Source: Solea solea
Taxonomy: Eukaryota; Chordata; Actinopteri; Pleuronectiformes; Soleidae
NCBI RefSeq assembly: GCF_958295425.1
Contig: NC_081141.1
Coordinates: 19,895,680-19,959,679 of the forward strand
Reading direction: 5' to 3'
Length of the DNA: 64,000 nt
Part shown: positions 50,200 to 63,241 of the stretch, one piece after another
Position numbering within the stretch: the stretch's first letter is position 1
Layout of the letters: every line of letters begins with the position of its first letter
Made by a program: the position numbers and the translations under genes
Notes under the pieces: model-generated
What the model saw: the letters and a program-made list of their open reading frames with translations, nothing else
The model's database searches: none
What the model was told of the DNA's origin: nothing

Positions 50200-52284
50200 T
50201 CATTATCTATTTCTCTGAAAATTCTTTATCATGATAATTAAATGGCCAATTCATCCAGCCATAGCCATAGACTGTTTGAACAGCACTGTCAGTGATTTAC
50301 AAGCCCTTTTATTTGTCTAGTTCAGAGATGCACATATTTTTTTTAAAGATTCTAATCACACTATGTATGATAAACCACAAAACTTACTGTTATAAAAAAA
50401 ATCAGATCACACACCCTGTTTTCAGCCTTTAAAATGAGATCAGTTTGGTTATAATTCTTTTGATTGCTGTTCAATGATAACTCCTTGTTCCAATAAACTC
50501 AATAATTGGCCTGATCTCTTGTTAAAGTGGGTATTGTTAACATTCACTGGATATGTTTTGGGATTAATCCCAGCCTAGTGGTACATCAAATAATTCTATG
50601 TAATTAGCATATAGTGCCCATAGCTCTGATGGCACCAAAGCTAATATTGAAGTGGGCTTTAATTAGACTTCAGTGACTGTATCTGTATAAATTTGTGGCT
50701 TTACATCATTCTTTAAGTCTTTAATAAAGAAATGTCTTGGCTCATTTCCATATGACCAAACGATTATGCTGCTCTTCATTATCTGGGGGAACATTAAGTT
50801 GTTGGTAAGAGTACTCTAATAAGACATTAATGCTTCTGTTGTCAGTGTGTGCGCAGAAAAGTCATTTTTTCATAAAAGTTCAGGAGGCGATACGCATAAA
50901 CTTTTGTCTGTTTTTAACAGTAGGCCTCTCTTAAAGTGATGCATCCACAAACGTTAAAACAATATGCATTTAACAGAGTTGTGTTTTTACATTGTTAGGT
51001 TGCAGGAGGATATGGAGCTAGTCGTGGGCAGGTTTTATCTCTCACTGTTAGAACGCTCTAAGGTGGTTTCATTTAAAAGCAGTATCACTCAAAGCCCTGT
51101 AGGGAGGACTCCATATTTGTGAGGTGGGTTTATTCTGAAATCCAACACTATTTTGCTACTTTTTTTGGTTTTGTAAAAAGTCCACGAGCAGGGCCACCAG
51201 GTTCAGAAAGTTTCACTTGAACAAGTAAAAGCATCTGTTTCATAAGTAGCATTTTTCTTTGAGTCCATGAGTTATTTTCAGTCGGACCAGCAGGTTTACA
51301 TGTATTTTCAGAGTCTGGTTTTAGCGTAACTCAATAATCCTTTTTTTTTCCCATGTTATGTAGTCACACTGACTGTTGCCCTACTTTTAAAATTGAAGCT
51401 CTGGTGTAAAAATGATCCATACATGGCACAGCCGCCCTATGTCAGCTAATTTTAGGTTCTTTAATATGCTTACCTCTTAATCCGCTGCTGGTTTGGTCTG
51501 TGATTCCCAATCAAAAGGGAGAATTCTTTGATGGAGAGGAAGGATAAGAATCTTGATGAGAAGGAGCCATTCAGACATTAAGAATGACGAGGAACATTAA
51601 TAACAGCTGCTACTGAGTCAGTGGTTGCACTGCACATTAGGGCAGTGTGTATCACCTCTGATGGAATCTGAAACCGCATGCAAATATTGATCATCCAAAC
51701 CAATTATTTCCTTCAATTTAGCGACACGCACCAGCACTGACATTCCACAACGCCTCTACCAGTGTATTAGTTGTCAGAACTAATTAACAGCTACCTCATA
51801 AATTACGGTGTTATCTCACTCGCCTGCAAGCCACCTGCTTTAATATGAAATATTAATTTTTATGACTCCACCCCGCTCACTCTGCGGGTTAGGCCTGTGA
51901 CATTGGGTAAAACTGCAGCCAACATTCAGTATGTCCCCTGAAGATACAGCACAGGCTGTGATCTGTGGTCTCTGCGTCTGTGCAACTTTCTTCATGTTCA
52001 CCTTGAATGATTAAGTCATGCTTGGTTAAAGGTCGAGTGTAACATTAAGAGGCCTTATTGGCAGTCATCTTGTGCCAACGTGTTCTTTTTTTTTTTTATT
52101 AAGAGCACTCCGAAAAGTGTTATGCATTTTGAAGCAGGAGCATAACATGCAAACAATGGGGAAAGGCTTCATTGGCCATGACCCTCAATGAATAACCAGA
52201 ATAGATGAAGAATGGATGGGGAGAAAAGGTGTCAATAGGTGGACACCCTTTAATGCTTTTGACTACATGCTAAAAAAAAGTTAC

Positions 52285-52371
52285 ATTTTAATTTAATTTA
52301 ATTTAATTTAATTTAATTTAATTTAATTTAATTTAATTTAATTTAATTTAATTTAATTTAATTTAATTTAA
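52285..52371 (+). repeat. (TTTAA)n microsatellite, ~17 units
   Basis: An almost uninterrupted pentanucleotide array of pure A/T, about 87 bp long. It is uncommon in unit and length compared with the CA/GT arrays elsewhere in the window. Confidence 0.95.
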
Positions 52372-52471
52372 TATAGACATCTTATCTTTGAAGTTGAATG
52401 CTTGAGTCTTCTTGGGGGACAGTAGCATCAGTCTGGTTGACTTTACAGAAGTTGCTTCAAAATCTCCATAG

Positions 52472-52738
52472 TAGGGCTGAACGAGTTTGAATAAATATCT
52501 AATTGCGATTATTTTGACGATTATTTCATTCAAAAAGAATATTTAAAATGATTTTTGTGTGATATTTGTGCAGATCTGTGCGAAACAAAGATGTTCCCTT
52601 CACTCTGTAGAACACGAAGTGTATGGGGCAAGACAATAATTAATCTAAAATGACGAATTATTGCGCCTCCTGCGATTTGAAAATTGCGGTAGGTCATATT
52701 GCGATTTCGATAAAATTTCGATTAATTGTTCAGCCCTA
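52472..52738. mobile_element. hAT-type MITE (TAGGGCTGAAC ends)
   Basis: Ends tagggctgaac and gttcagcccta are an exact 11-bp terminal inverted repeat 267 bp apart. Internal phrases attgcgattattttgacgatt and tgcgatttcgataaaatttc also mirror each other. Flanks ctccatag (52464-52471) and gtccttag (52739-52746) agree at 6 of 8 positions, consistent with an aged hAT target duplication. The 80-codon ORF starting at 52661 overlaps its right end and is not a gene. Confidence 0.85.
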
Positions 52739-54077
52739 GTCCTTAGATACCACTGCTGCCATATAATCAGTTTCGTCTGTGTCTGTGTGTGTGTTCACAC
52801 AATAGTCCAAACACATTTAAAAAACATTACTGTATTCAATGTTTTTGACAGTGCTACCAACAGCAGATATACAGTTGTTTGTGTGCTTGTCAAAATAATT
52901 TAATGTGTGAGTTTTTTATCTTAATTGGCAGTAGGTTTTGATGCGAGTTTTGAAAACTGAGCATTTCTCACTAGTATGGGGCCATTTTCAAAAAATCCTG
53001 AAATGAACCGGCACCCCCACTGTTTATCCTGTCATCTTGGTCTTTGATCCTCCTCTCATCTGCCTCCATTCTTTATCCTCTATCCCATTTCCAGACAAAG
53101 AAGTGTTGCCGTATATTATACGAGTGAACTAAATAGTAAACTAAGTTTGCACCAATCTGCCATTGATATGGGATAAAGATCTCACCTGCACCAACTGCAA
53201 TCATGCTTTCACGGTCTCCATTTCTGTAATGTGGATGTAGCAGTGGGTTTGCACAATTGTTTGTACTTTGCTCTCATTTGATGCAGCTGCATTTTCATTA
53301 CATTTTAAGATTTTATCACTAAATGCCAGTGCACACTCAAATTATTTTACTGACACATTGGAATTAAGCAAATTTGTCAACTTTTTGTTGCATTTTGTTC
53401 AGTCCAATTAAACCTGACACGTGTGTTCATAATGGCTGCGTGTCTGCCGTGTTTCACTCGCACCCACATCATCAAATATAACTATGACTTAATTTTCCAA
53501 TTTATCTCTGACAGAAAAGGTCACGTTATTTGTTTACTCAAACTGAAAGAAGAAGAAGAACAAGAGATGGAGAGAGAAGCTGCACAGCTGTTTAAATAGG
53601 TTTATTTTTATATATTATTAGTTTTATGTAATCATGCTGGTACAATGTCAATATCATTATAAACAGACATTTTTCTTTGTCTATTTTTGTTGGGAACCGC
53701 CCGCGGCATGAGACGAAAAACAGGTGAGACGCCGAAACTCAGCAGTAGATTCAGTGTGAACACTCTAATCTGTTAACACAGGCACTGAAATGGCAGAACG
53801 CAGCAGCGACGCATCAGTGTGAACCAGTGACCAGTCTGTACACATAGAAAAGAAAGATCCTACTTTACCCCACACACTGAGGCCCACAGCTTATGAATTA
53901 TACACTGGTATCTGTGCTCAGTATGTGTCTCTGTGCATATAGGACACATGAACATATGGACACAAACATGAAACTGCATACTTTCACTAATGGCTCTCTC
54001 ACCATCGCATGTAATATTGACTCTACATATCGTGAACAAGTAGACAGGCACTTGGTCTCTCTCTCACTGGTGCGAAT

Positions 54078-54325
54078 TAGAGCTAAAACAATTACTTGAT
54101 TCATCGATTATTAATCAATTACTAAATTGATCGTCAGCTATTTTGATAATCAATTTATAGGTTTAAAGATTTCTGATCACTGATCAACATTTTCTAATGT
54201 TTTCTGACATGTTTCAAGGGAAATTGCTGTGCATCCATTTTATGGACCAAACGATTACATGATTAGTCATGAAAATAATTGACAAATGAATGGCTTATGA
54301 AAATAATCGTCAGTTGCAGCTCGAG
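54078..54325. mobile_element. hAT-type MITE with perfect 8-bp target duplication
   Basis: Starts tagagctaaaacaatta and ends cagttgcagctcga; these ends are inverted copies with a few mismatches (T-A/C-GAGCT pattern). Next to them, tcgattattaatcaatt and gaaaataatcgtcag belong to the well-known fish repeat with TCGATTA motifs. The 8 bp gtgcgaat are exactly repeated on both sides (54070-54077 and 54326-54333). Interior non-coding. Confidence 0.85.
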
Positions 54326-55241
54326 TGCGAATTAATAAATAATAAAATAACAATACCGACAGAACCCTTAGTGATAATGTTACAATTTTTACGTCTTTTT
54401 ACCATCAGTCAGTTGTCGAGATGATGGGATTGATGACATAAATGATGTTGAGTGCTGTCCCAAGTTTTAAAAGTAAGCTACAAGATAAAAGTGTGTTGTA
54501 GCACATCTCTGGCATAAATATGCTTATGCTAAGAAGAAATCTTGTGCATTGCAAAGTCATGTGACCTGGGAGTGGTTGCCGACCAAAATGAAGCAGATTT
54601 TTTGACCACCATGTGTGTATAAATTGAGAGGGTTGTTTTTTTTCTCTAAGACGGCATTAAACTTCAAAAATACTTACGTAGTACCAATTCCCAAAAATGA
54701 TAAACTTTTCATCAATACTATTTGAGTTCATTGTCAAATCCATTCTTCTCACTCCTGTTTTATTTAAGTTACATTCATGTGATGCACTGGTCCGTGTGTT
54801 TTTGTGACAGTAACCCGTATTGTCTCTCTCGTCCACTCTACAACATATTTCCATGCTTTTGTGTACCTCCCTGTCTATGTTCATCCATGTCACTGTATTC
54901 ATTAGTATGTAGTCCATGCTCATGTTCCATCTCACTCATCTCATTACACTGTCTTCTTCTTTTTTTTGTGTGTCTTCTCTTATGTTGTTTCCATCCATAC
55001 ATGTCTACCTCCATTTGTCCGGAAGCAGTAAGCAGCATGGTATGACGGAGGAATGAAGCAGGTACGGTTGTCTTGGTTGGGTCATATTACAAACCTGGGC
55101 CTAAAATTGCCTTCTCCCAATGGTATTTGATGTTATTGCAAATCTTATATCGTACATCAAAGAAACAAGATACTTATTGAAAACCACATCAATGTCATTC
55201 ACGTTATTTTGTAATTGGTTGATTGATTCTGGCAGGCCGTA

Positions 55242-55285
55242 GCTCAGGGGTGGGCATATGTACAGAATTGTTGAACTCGTATCAC
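55242..55285 (+). mobile_element. Possible hAT terminus (CAGGGGTGGGCA)
   Basis: caggggtgggcatatgtacag followed by aattgttgaactcg resembles a common hAT-type end (CAGGGGTGGGCAA...). No matching inverted end was found; possibly a solo fragment or coincidence. Confidence 0.3.
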
Positions 55286-56198
55286 GCACGATTCTCTCTA
55301 AAGCGACGTCTGGAAACAAGGTCATGGCACCAGGCACATGTTTTAAATGGATGTCTCTTAAAGAAATCTGCTCATGCCCGAAGTGAAAGCATGGGAGAAC
55401 TCCATCGATATCTTGCACTTGCCTATGTAGGGATTTATTGTTATTCTTGAAAATGTTATGCAATAATAAACAATATTTTTTGTTTAAACAATCCGTGCAC
55501 TGGATAAGAAAATGCAACAATTGCTCTTGTCTTATCGTGCTTTTTTTCGAGAGGCGATGACACCCAAGATTGGCCTTTTTCATCACTCTGAGCTCCTCGT
55601 GAAATAGCACACCAACGTGTCTTTTGCTTTATAAAAATAATAGTTTGCCAGTTGCTCTTGGAAAGCTTGACATCTACTACATCAGCTTCTCTTTAATAGT
55701 TGCCAAGATGTTTATTTGTACTGACACGGTTCCGTTCGTGTTCAGCCTGACCTGAAAGGCGAACAGCTGAAAAAGACCACCCACCATGTTGTTGTTTTTT
55801 TTATCTCTTTTTTTATTCTTTTTTTATTTTTAAAAAAAGAATGATTAAGTCGTATTTCACAAATTTCCTCGCAGGCCTAGATCGCACTGTCTTGCGGGGC
55901 TGTGTATGTCCCAGACGCGGGACATTCCCCACCTCTGCCATTGCCAATGTAATATCCTATTTGCCCTCTAGCAGGGATAAACTTGCAAGTGGCCCAGGTT
56001 TGTATGCGCCATCTGCCATCTATCCATCATTTATCTAACTGGTCCTTGCTAAGCCTGTTTCACTCTCCAATCAAGACAGCTGAACATTTGATTTACCTTC
56101 ATTATGGTAAATGTGACCTCATGGGTGCATTCCAAAGCAATCTCATTCTATGTAGGTCTCAGTGCTCTCAAGTGGCTCTCTCATCCCTGCCAACCCTC

Positions 56199-56254
56199 TC
56201 CTCTCCTCTCTCCTCTTCTCTCCTCTTTCCTCTCCTCTCCACTCCTCTCCTCTC
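56199..56254 (+). repeat. CTCTCCTCTC-type pyrimidine array
   Basis: Imperfect cctctcctct repeats, entirely pyrimidine apart from one A, resembling the array at 34109. Confidence 0.85.
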
Positions 56255-56527
56255 TGAGATGAATATCAAACCCTGTTTTAAACTGTAACAACATGAAGGA
56301 GAAAAGAAAGAAGACAGTGATGGATGTCAGCAAAACAGCCACTTTAGACTATTGAGACAATTTTCAGTATTCATTGGCTTGATCACTGATTTAAGTGGGT
56401 ATATTTTCTAACCATAACGGCACAAAAGAAGTCACTGATTTAATTTGATTCAGATTTTTAGTATGGCTTTGACATCCTTGACTAAAAATGTAAAATATTC
56501 CTTTCTGGCTTGAGGTTCAGTAACTTT

Positions 56528-56552
56528 GACACCGGCTTTCGCAGCCGGTGTC
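56528..56552. repeat. GC-rich hairpin, 10-bp perfect stem
   Basis: gacaccggct and agccggtgtc are exact reverse complements around ttcgc. It is the most stable short hairpin I noticed in otherwise AT-rich sequence. No downstream T run directly follows it, and this is not a bacterial terminator context. Confidence 0.8.
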
Positions 56553-59024
56553 TCGTAATGCCATTTGACAACAGCGTGTTGATAATCTTAATATATTTAG
56601 TAAAAATGACCTCACAACAACCAAAATAGTCATCATTCATCATTACCTGCTTTTCTTCAATCATTATTCATTAGTTGTCCGTTGTACACAATTCACTTAT
56701 GATTTATAGAAATCTTTTTTTCTATTTTTACTCAGCGGTGATTTGCATGCTCTAACTTCCTGTCTGCAGGTAATTCATCCTGAGTGAAGCCACAGGTTGG
56801 CCATTTTGAATGATGGCAGCTTATTTGCATAGCTGTGATTACATTGCCCCGTTGGCAGAGTTAGGTGTCATATCTCATTTCAAGCCAAATTTGTCAGTGT
56901 ATCTAAATCTAAATCTGTTGTTGAACTGCACTTAACACGTCACGCAGCTTTAATGTGTTTATCAGATGCACCCAAAGACGAGAATGAATGAAAAGAGTTA
57001 TGTTTTGCTCCTCCAGGAGTGGACATAGACGTCTTCGTTTTTCCCCCCAGTGTGACTCAGCTGTTGCATATTCTACTGTATTTATTGTCACTCGGGCCGC
57101 AGACGGAATAATGTAATTAAACAGCTTAACACGAATACTTTGTCGTTGTCTGACTCGTTTAAGGCAACAGTTTGAGCTCACTTCACGGTGATATACTGTG
57201 TGTACAATATGTACAACGGCGACCTTTAGTGTCTCTGCTCTCACTCTGCTTTAGAGCAACACCAGAGAGTTACCACATGATAAGAGGGGAGAAAACAAGA
57301 CTAAAAGAAAATATGATATATGAATGTACACTGACAAACTACCAGAAAGAGGGAGCCAACATTGGCGTACCTTGGCTAAAATTCCCTCGTTTTTCTCCTC
57401 ATCTGGTCGAGCCATTTTTTAAAAGGGGCATTGAGGCTTTTAAGGTCTGGTATCATTCAGTATTTCCAACACTAAACCACTAGCGGCTCTCTGCTGGCTC
57501 TCTTGGCATCCTGTGTGTTGGAGTGCAATGAGCTGCATTATTGGGTAGGTGGCAGAACAGAACAGAACAGACCAAAACATAAACACAGTTTGCATCCCAC
57601 AAAGTTAAAAATGTATTTTGTGAATATGCTGGTGGCGCCGTTTGTGATCAGGGAAATCATGATTTAAATTGAACACGTTTCCTTAATCTCTGGTGGTGAC
57701 ACGTCATGGCCATTGTGTGTCTTAATATAACGAAATATCACGTTTATTGCTCGCTGTCATCAGTAATTTGTCATAGAGTACATATAGTAATGTTTTTTTA
57801 TCACGTCATATCGGCTGATATTGGAGGAAATTGTCGGATTCTGTTTTCAAATTGGCCAGTAAAGACACAGAACAATGCTTGTCAAAGGATCTAATGAAGA
57901 GAAAGTGTGGGGGGATTGTTAGTAATAATCTATCTGGGGCTCCATGAATCTGCCTCTGATAAAAAAAAGAAAAAATAAAGTATTTTACCATTAAGAGGAA
58001 GGCCATTTCACCCAGTTTGTCTTCACTGATCTGGGCAGGATTGATGCTAACATAGAATAAAACCGATTTGCCTTCAGCTAATGATGTGGCATGTTTTTGC
58101 ACTGCTGGTGATTAGATAAAAGATGTGCTGCTGAATAAATGTAATACATAACAAACAACAACAGAGCAGTGTGAGGCAGACAATGGCAGTCTGCTTTCAG
58201 ACAACAACAAAGCCAGTAAGTGGGAGCATTTTGTTCTCTCCTTTTAAAAAATTAAAAAAAATTCTGCCTCTGTTATTATTTATTGGAAGAGAATGTTTAG
58301 ACTGGAATCACAGGACAGAGAGCGCAGTTGAGTTGAGGTGCAGCAAAGGGCATGGGCTGATTCCCACCTGCTGCAGTCAGGACTCCGTATTGATGTTTGG
58401 TGCATACTTCCCTCCAGATGAGCGACCATCCAGAGGCATTAAGTCGACAGCACCATGACCTTCAAAGTCCTTTGTTTCCCCTGACTTTCCACCTCCATCT
58501 GACCCTGATGCTTTTGTTCACAGGGTGATTTATCTGCTCCGGCCACAAAAGACATACAACATTTACTGTAAAGCGTTAAAGAAATATTGATCGATCAAAC
58601 AAATAAGTGGAGCACGGGGGGGGGGGGGCTGGGGCTTGAAATTCAAGGGCTGTTGTTGCAATCTGTGCACCGTTGTGTGCCGGTTTGTATTGGTGGCCAC
58701 TTGAGAAGAATTTATGTTGGTTAGTGAGCAGTCAACTATGTCTCAGCATGTTCTCCAGGGGGGTGACATGAGATTATTTTTATAGCACATCAGGAGGCTA
58801 CTTAAACTCTCCTTGAAACTAACCAAGAACCTCCTTTTATTTGAAATGGGTTGGGGCTTTCTTCATTTGACATTCATAGCAGGGTATAGCACAACATCCC
58901 TACTACCATTAGTCTTTTACTATCCCCTTTATGTTTAATTCACATTCGTCTACAGTAAATGACTTATCCTTTTAGAGTCTCACGGGTTAAGGTCAGCTGA
59001 TATTTAGTTGGGAGACATGCTACA

Positions 59025-59215
59025 GCACGGACAGATCACCAGTTTATCTCAAAGCGACAGCGTACTGTAAAGGCAAACAATCGTTAGTGCTCCCGTTTAA
59101 ACCTACGGGCAATTTGGTTTTGTAAACGGAAGTAAACCTGCGTGTCTTTATAGAGACACACAGATAACACCCTGCCGTGAGACAACAGAGTTAACCGCTC
59201 TGCCACCACGCAGAC
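59025..59215 (-). mobile_element. Diverged SINE relic, reverse orientation
   Basis: Reading the minus strand from 59215: gtggtggcagagcggttaac (tRNA-like A-box region), tctcacggcag, then aaattgcccgtaggttt, gagcac and the body of the same family as the copy at 37533-37809. Many substitutions make it the oldest-looking of the four copies. Confidence 0.55.
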
Positions 59216-59474
59216 CAGTTTAATTTACAGGTCCTTGTAAATGCCTTGGCAGCGTTTATTAACAGCCAGTTCATACAAAAGAGGATGGGATAGAGTTCCA
59301 AACGCTCAGGTAATAGAGTGATTTGTTTCTGTTTCATTCATGTGTCTGCGTGTGCATTAGTGATATTGTGCAGTGTGTTCTGGTTGGTCGGTTGGTTGGT
59401 TCCATACTCCCACACACATGCGGCATATGTCAAATTATATCTTTTTGTAATCTTCATTTCCTCCGCTCTTGTAC

Positions 59475-59475
<1 letters not shown>

Positions 59476-59511
<36 letters not shown>
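59476..59511 (+). repeat. (TC)n microsatellite
   Basis: About 17 uninterrupted TC units; the serine/leucine-rich ORFs across it are artefacts. Confidence 0.95.
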
Positions 59512-59513
<2 letters not shown>

Positions 59514-61508
59514 CGTGGAAGAGCAGGTCTTTATTAATAAAAGGACATCCGTTTCATTAAAGCAGAAAGATGCCTGCAAGACGGAGGCACACGTGAAGAG
59601 CAGGAAGGATGAGTGGGTGTCTGCAAGGGGTTTGAGCCTGAGTGAAAGATAATAAAAGGTAAAATAAAAGAGGACAGACAGGCAAGTAAGACATGCTCGA
59701 CCTTTGCTCATGAAGACTGATAAAGCGTAGAAATGGACTCAGGTCTCTAACAGTTCTCGCACACACGTATATATATTATCATAAAAATGCTCGCACAGAA
59801 TGAATATTCTCACTAACACACAAAACTCCGAGCTACTGAAGTAGTTAAAACATTTCATCCATCATCGTTATGGCGAGCAGCACAAAGGATTAGTGAGACA
59901 ACTGCCAACAAAATGGCCACTTTTAACGCACGCGTAGCATGGAATAGAATGGGACAGACAGTGCTGCAAATGCGAATTAAAAAAAAACGCCTGTGAGGAA
60001 ATTATATTCATCATTTAACATCCCGACAGTATAAGAGATGTGGATGTAAAACCCTGTATGCTGTAAGTGTTATATTTGGCACTCTCCATCACAAACAACA
60101 GCCAAAACACTTTGTCCTGTGCCCAAGGACAACAGGGATGCATCTAAGTGTACTTGTTTTTTTGTTTTTTTTTGTGTTCATGTAGATGCAGTATTCCTGT
60201 GCTTTGTGCATCCAGTAGAATTGTATTAAGTATTAAAAAATGTGGAGTGGGATGATTGGTTAATATCCTATTACTCTCGTACCATTTCAATAGCTGCACT
60301 GAAAACAGTGGCAAATGGGTAACACAACTCACCAAATGAGAATGAAACACACATATTTCTCTATCAAATGTAGTGTTGTGGCCACTGATTTGCAGCCACA
60401 GGCAAGCTCTAAAGTTATAAATGGTTGTAAGACTAAAAATAAGGCTTCCATTCCGAAAGATTAAAGTTCTTTCATGCTTTAGTTGTTCTTCAGTATACTT
60501 TATGTTAAAGTGTTAAAGTATATATTCAGCATTTTTATGTCACTGCTGAACTTTGCTGTCACAGAACAAACGAGGTGAAGGGTCCGGCGTTCTTAGCACA
60601 AAGTGAAAGCCCAGTTAGCAGCATCTCACCTTGTGCTTTCTCAATATTTAAGAAAGATTTCTTACCACTGGTCGCACACATATTAATGGCCTAAAACATA
60701 CAAGAACAGAGCAGTATTATGCACATGTCCACTGAATCAGGTATCCAGCAATTTCTTAACTAAACAAAAAGCCATATTTACTGGAGTTTTAAAGTCAGAA
60801 AAGTAGAAATGAACTCTAAGACTAACCTCATACTGAGTCTGTGCATGCATTGCAGCGTTGAGGTCACCCGTGGGCTCAGTTATCGTGAACATGTGCACAC
60901 TCTGTGGCCAAGGTCAGATAGTGTCACAGTAGGATCACAAGGTCCCTGCAGAGGAGCAGGTTATAACTGGCAGCTATAATTAGGCTAATTAGTGTAACAA
61001 AACCATCATCACAGTGGGTAATGACCTGGGCAGGCCTGCAAGGGTGATGGATGGATGGGTGAATGAAAGAGAGAGTGTGAGACAAACCAGGTAGACAAAG
61101 GGTATTAAGTAGGGTGAGGCTAAAGGGAATGATGGATGGATTAGTGTGAGAGGCAAAGGGGGAATGATGGGACAGGCGAGCATTTATGAGCAGGGTCATG
61201 GGGAGCAGAGCGATGGAGACACAGACAGGTCAGCTGGCAGACATCTTTGCACTGTCAGTCATTTAAATGCTTATAGGGCTGATACTAATCTGGGTCTATT
61301 TTTATTTTGCTTTTTTCAGAACCCCTTATTCAAGCTTCTTAAATAGTAGTTTTCTTCATTTGTATTTCCTTTATTTGAGGCACATGTTACATGATTACAT
61401 ATATATATAGTATTCTACTGATAGTATTTTGTGTCTTAACACTGTGTCTGAACCCACCTAAACTCCACGAGTCCATCATCTCATGTGAGCACCAATCACT
61501 CACGTCAT

Positions 61509-61530
61509 ATGAAATGAAATGAAATGAAAT
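61509..61530 (+). repeat. (TGAAA)n short array
   Basis: Four units of a TGAAA pentanucleotide. Confidence 0.85.
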
Positions 61531-63220
61531 GTCTTGGAGTGACTGACAAGTGAAAGAATCACACACACAGACATGGACAAAAGAAACGGGTGAATAGAAA
61601 TAATTTAGAAATACAGTGCAAGAGAGAGAGAGAGAGTGAAGAGATGATTGCATACACTGGATTATGTACAGTACATCACTTAAACTGTCGGGTGCCCCAG
61701 CAGACTTTCATATGTAGCGGAATATGTGTGTATTGTTACTGTAAGGTCTTTTGTGGAGACTGTGTTAAAAGTAGGATTGACGTGAATTTGAAGTGGCTCC
61801 AAAGCAGATGGGATGTCAAAACCGATAAAATGATGGTGGAACAAAGTTGATGCAAAAAAAAATTATTTTTTTCTCCTTAATGTTTTTTTTTTTTATCATT
61901 TACTCCCAGGCCAAATCTAAAGTGAGGGTAAAAAAGCACAGCTGTAAATTGATCATCAAACAGGCTGTTGCTCTTGTTTAAAGAGCTGATGTCACACTGC
62001 TGTTTATCATCTCTGAAGATGAAACATAAGACTTGTAATGATTTTAATATTTGTATCTTACCCTTTCTTTCCGTCTGTTGGAGGTGTGGGCTTTCGGCGG
62101 GTCTAGATCAACCATGGCAAATTGGTCCAGCTCATGACAATTTCTTTTTCAGATATTACATGGCAATAGACCTTGGTGCAACATGTAGTGACATCGCAAG
62201 ACAAAAACAGGTGTCGTTCACATAATGCTGCATTCTCTACAGATTTAGGCTGAAGGTACGAGACAGTTAAACCATGTTTGTTGTATCTAACAATATCTGT
62301 ATCTGTGTCCAGAGGGCAGTAATGTAAAGTACCGGTGTGGGGGGGGATGAGCGTGATGTTGTATTATTGTGTTTGCGATGCGTGTAATGGCTTTGTGTAG
62401 ACGTGGCGGTAGCGAAATAACATTTGGAGGAATCATCAGGAACGTATTGATTGTTTATTACCCGGAAATCTCTCCACAGTCATCAAATCTCTGGTTTCAA
62501 GCAGAAGGAAGCCTCTCGTTTTGATGTCTTATTTGATGCAGAGTTGATTAACGGCAATTGGACAAGCTTGAGATGAGTAGCACCCTGCTTTAAAATGTAC
62601 AGTATCACCTCTTGGAGCATTTGAGGATATTTTAATTGCAAATTCAATCTTTTTTTTTTAATGTATTTAACATTTACACATGGTCAAATGAGCAAATCCA
62701 TAATCAACCATGCTACTGAAGCAGGTGTAGATGAGCCGATCGACCTCGCACATTTTGATCTGCACCATTCCTGAAAATGTGATTCAGGTTTGAAATTGGC
62801 AACAGCTCTGTTTTTGTCGCGTGCAAATTGTGCTGGACATACGCACATATTCTTTTGTTCATTTTTGAAGTTACTCTTTCAGTTGGCAGCAAAACAACAG
62901 ACAAATCATCCAAGTATAAAATGATTGGATTCTGGTGGTCAAAGTCACTGTGACCTTCTAAAACAGGTTTTTGGCTCAAAGCTCAAGAAATACTGCACAA
63001 TTTTCACCCAACATTATGAAGTGGTGACGTTTTATATCCAGAGGCTTAAGTCCATTTGGATCATGGCGTCATAATGTTCTGTAAAATACACTCAAGACTT
63101 TACTCCACAGAGAGAGTGACTCTCAATTGCAACGTGAGAGGTTGGCACAGGCATACAGCAGTAAGATGATAGTTCTTGTTAGAGCTATCATAAGAGCTGC
63201 GTAAGGTAATTTAGGACACA

Positions 63221-63241
63221 GGAAGGAAGGAAGGAAGGAAG
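63221..63241 (+). repeat. (GGAA)n microsatellite
   Basis: Five GGAA units, purely purine on the + strand. Confidence 0.9.

Noticed and set aside
55101..55610. 169-codon minus-strand ORF
   Set aside because: No recognisable motif, no splice signals or conservation clue, and a possible hAT terminus inside; treated as chance.
57770..57840. Repeat fragment with atatcggctgatattgg
   Set aside because: Too short and no inverted partner; could be chance.
59318..59711. ORFs with Ser-Leu or Glu-Arg repeats
   Set aside because: Direct translation of the (TC)n array on the two strands.
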